NCBI RefSeq assembly: GCF_015680235.1
Contig: NZ_JADLJL010000005.1
Location: forward strand, 165,924-229,923
DNA from: Pseudomonas guariconensis
GTDB lineage: Bacteria > Pseudomonadota > Gammaproteobacteria > Pseudomonadales > Pseudomonadaceae
Length of the DNA: 64,000 nucleotides
Direction: 5' to 3'
How positions within the stretch are numbered: the first letter of the stretch is position 1; every line of letters begins with the position of its first letter. The translations under genes were made by a program, and so were the position numbers. The notes below the pieces were generated by a model that saw nothing but the letters and a program-made list of their open reading frames with translations, did no database searches and was not told where the DNA came from. Below, one piece after another: positions 63,168 through 64,000 of the stretch.

Positions 63168-63923
63168 ATGATCGCAGTACAAGGCCTGACCAAGCAGTTC
63201 AAGGGCCACACCGTGCTCGACGGCATCGACCTGACCGTCCAGCCCGGCGAGGTGGTGGCCATCATCGGCCCCAGCGGTTCGGGCAAGACCACCTTCCTGC
63301 GCTGCCTCAACCTGTTGGAGACGCCCGACGCCGGGCGCATCCAGATCGGTGACATCAGCATCGACGCCAACCGCCCGCTGGGCAGCCAGCAAGGGTCGAT
63401 CCGCCGTTTGCGCCAGCAGGCCGGGTTCGTGTTCCAGAACTTCAACCTGTTCCCCCATCGCTCGGCGTTGGAGAACGTCATCGAAGGGCCGGTGATCGTC
63501 AAGAAGACGCCTCGCGACAAGGCCCTCGAACTGGGCCGACGCCTGCTGGCCAAGGTGGGCCTGGCCGGCAAGGAAGACGCCTACCCACGGCGCCTGTCCG
63601 GCGGGCAGCAGCAACGGGTGGCTATCGCCCGGGCCCTGGCCATGGAGCCGGAGGTGATCCTCTTCGACGAACCGACCTCGGCACTCGACCCCGAGCTGGT
63701 CGGCGAGGTGCTGGAGACCATCCGCGGCCTTGCCGAGGAGAAGCGCACCATGATCATCGTCACCCACGAGATGAGCTTCGCCCGGGACGTGGCCAACCGG
63801 GTGATCTTCTTCGACAAGGGCGTGATCGTGGAGCAGGGCGAGGCCAAGGCCCTGTTCGCCAACCCCAAGGAAGAGCGTACCCGGCAGTTCCTGCGCAAGT
63901 TCCTGGGTACAGCGGCAGGCTGA
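63168..63923 (+). CDS. Cystine-type ABC transporter ATP-binding protein (TcyN/YecC-like)
   Basis: A 251-residue ABC ATPase. Walker A is [15 protein letters not shown], the Q-loop FQNFNLFPHR, the signature RLSGGQQQRVAIARAL, Walker B ILFDEPTSALDPE, and the switch His is in MIIVTHEMSFA. It closes the transporter operon, two bases after the permease stop. The length and FNLFPH motif match the polar amino acid transporter class. Confidence 0.92.
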   Translation: MIAVQGLTKQFKGHTVLDGIDLTVQPGEVVAIIGPSGSGKTTFLRCLNLLETPDAGRIQIGDISIDANRPLGSQQGSIRRLRQQAGFVFQNFNLFPHRSALENVIEGPVIVKKTPRDKALELGRRLLAKVGLAGKEDAYPRRLSGGQQQRVAIARALAMEPEVILFDEPTSALDPELVGEVLETIRGLAEEKRTMIIVTHEMSFARDVANRVIFFDKGVIVEQGEAKALFANPKEERTRQFLRKFLGTAAG

Positions 63924-63947
63924 AACTTCAACGCTCCACTGACTGAT

Positions 63948-64000
63948 GCAATCGCCGGCAAGCCGGCTCCCACAAGGGCTGCGCCGAACCCTGTAGGAGC
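63948..64000. repeat. REP pair, cut by the right edge
   Basis: GCAATCGCCGGCAAGCCGGCTC is followed by CTGTAGGAGC, the start of an inverted partner that continues beyond the window. Confidence 0.75.

Overview
This window is a stretch of chromosome from a fluorescent Pseudomonas, most likely the P. putida group. The support is the high GC, the gene order (serA; gshA-tex-ompR/envZ-rimK-hslR-hslO-pckA; ssu-lsfA-tau-epsC-cystine ABC), and two families of short REP palindromes with cores GCCGGCAAGCCGGC and GCGGG(A/G)CAAGCCCGC. Almost every gene is ordinary core genome, and I saw no tRNA, rRNA, CRISPR array, prophage or intact insertion sequence. Names rest on motifs and remembered synteny, not on searches.

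Layout. 1-10.6 kb: a partial FAD oxidoreductase divergent from serA, then small housekeeping or unknown genes (DUF4399, a miniature solute-binding protein, DUF523, an EF-Tu-type prolyl hydroxylase, DUF2059, hydrolases, a sugar acetyltransferase, a penicillin-acylase-family enzyme). 10.8-18 kb: an orphan MetQ-like protein, an unusual AAA+ regulator, an RBBP9-type hydrolase, agmatine deiminase, and a 965-residue kinase/aminotransferase fusion. 18-26.6 kb: a DctB/DctD-like two-component operon with a thioesterase, then cysQ-nudE, yrfG, a BON-LysM protein, fdhD, a glycine-zipper protein and a thioesterase. 26.6-40.2 kb: a decayed antitoxin fragment, then the conserved block pckA, hslO, PAP2, hslR, rimB-rimK, envZ-ompR (amgS/amgR type), tex, thioesterase, gshA and a TetR regulator. 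40.3-45.8 kb: one 1821-residue DUF6543/dermonecrotic-toxin-like protein, the clearest accessory gene. 45.8-64 kb: a sulfur-scavenging region containing ssuEADCBF, a DUF3077 gene with a structured-looking upstream element, lsfA, an OprD porin, tauABCD, betT, epsC and a cystine-type ABC transporter.

How it fits together. The right-hand 18 kb encodes uptake of alkanesulfonates, taurine and cystine, desulfonation by SsuD/SsuE and TauD, O-acetylserine synthesis by EpsC, and the peroxidase LsfA. cysQ, gshA, the orphan MetQ and the AAA+ regulator may belong to the same sulfur economy. The choline transporter betT sits inside this region with BetI-like palindromes upstream.

Most interesting points: the orphan giant toxin-like protein wedged between gshA-tetR and ssuF; a multi-stem structured element upstream of the DUF3077 gene; an enhancer-binding-type AAA+ protein lacking both GAFTGA and a recognisable HTH; a single-chain hydroxylysine-kinase-like/phospho-lyase-like fusion; a REP pair between tauA and tauB; and a repeated TTATTCC heptamer in front of several sulfur-linked genes.
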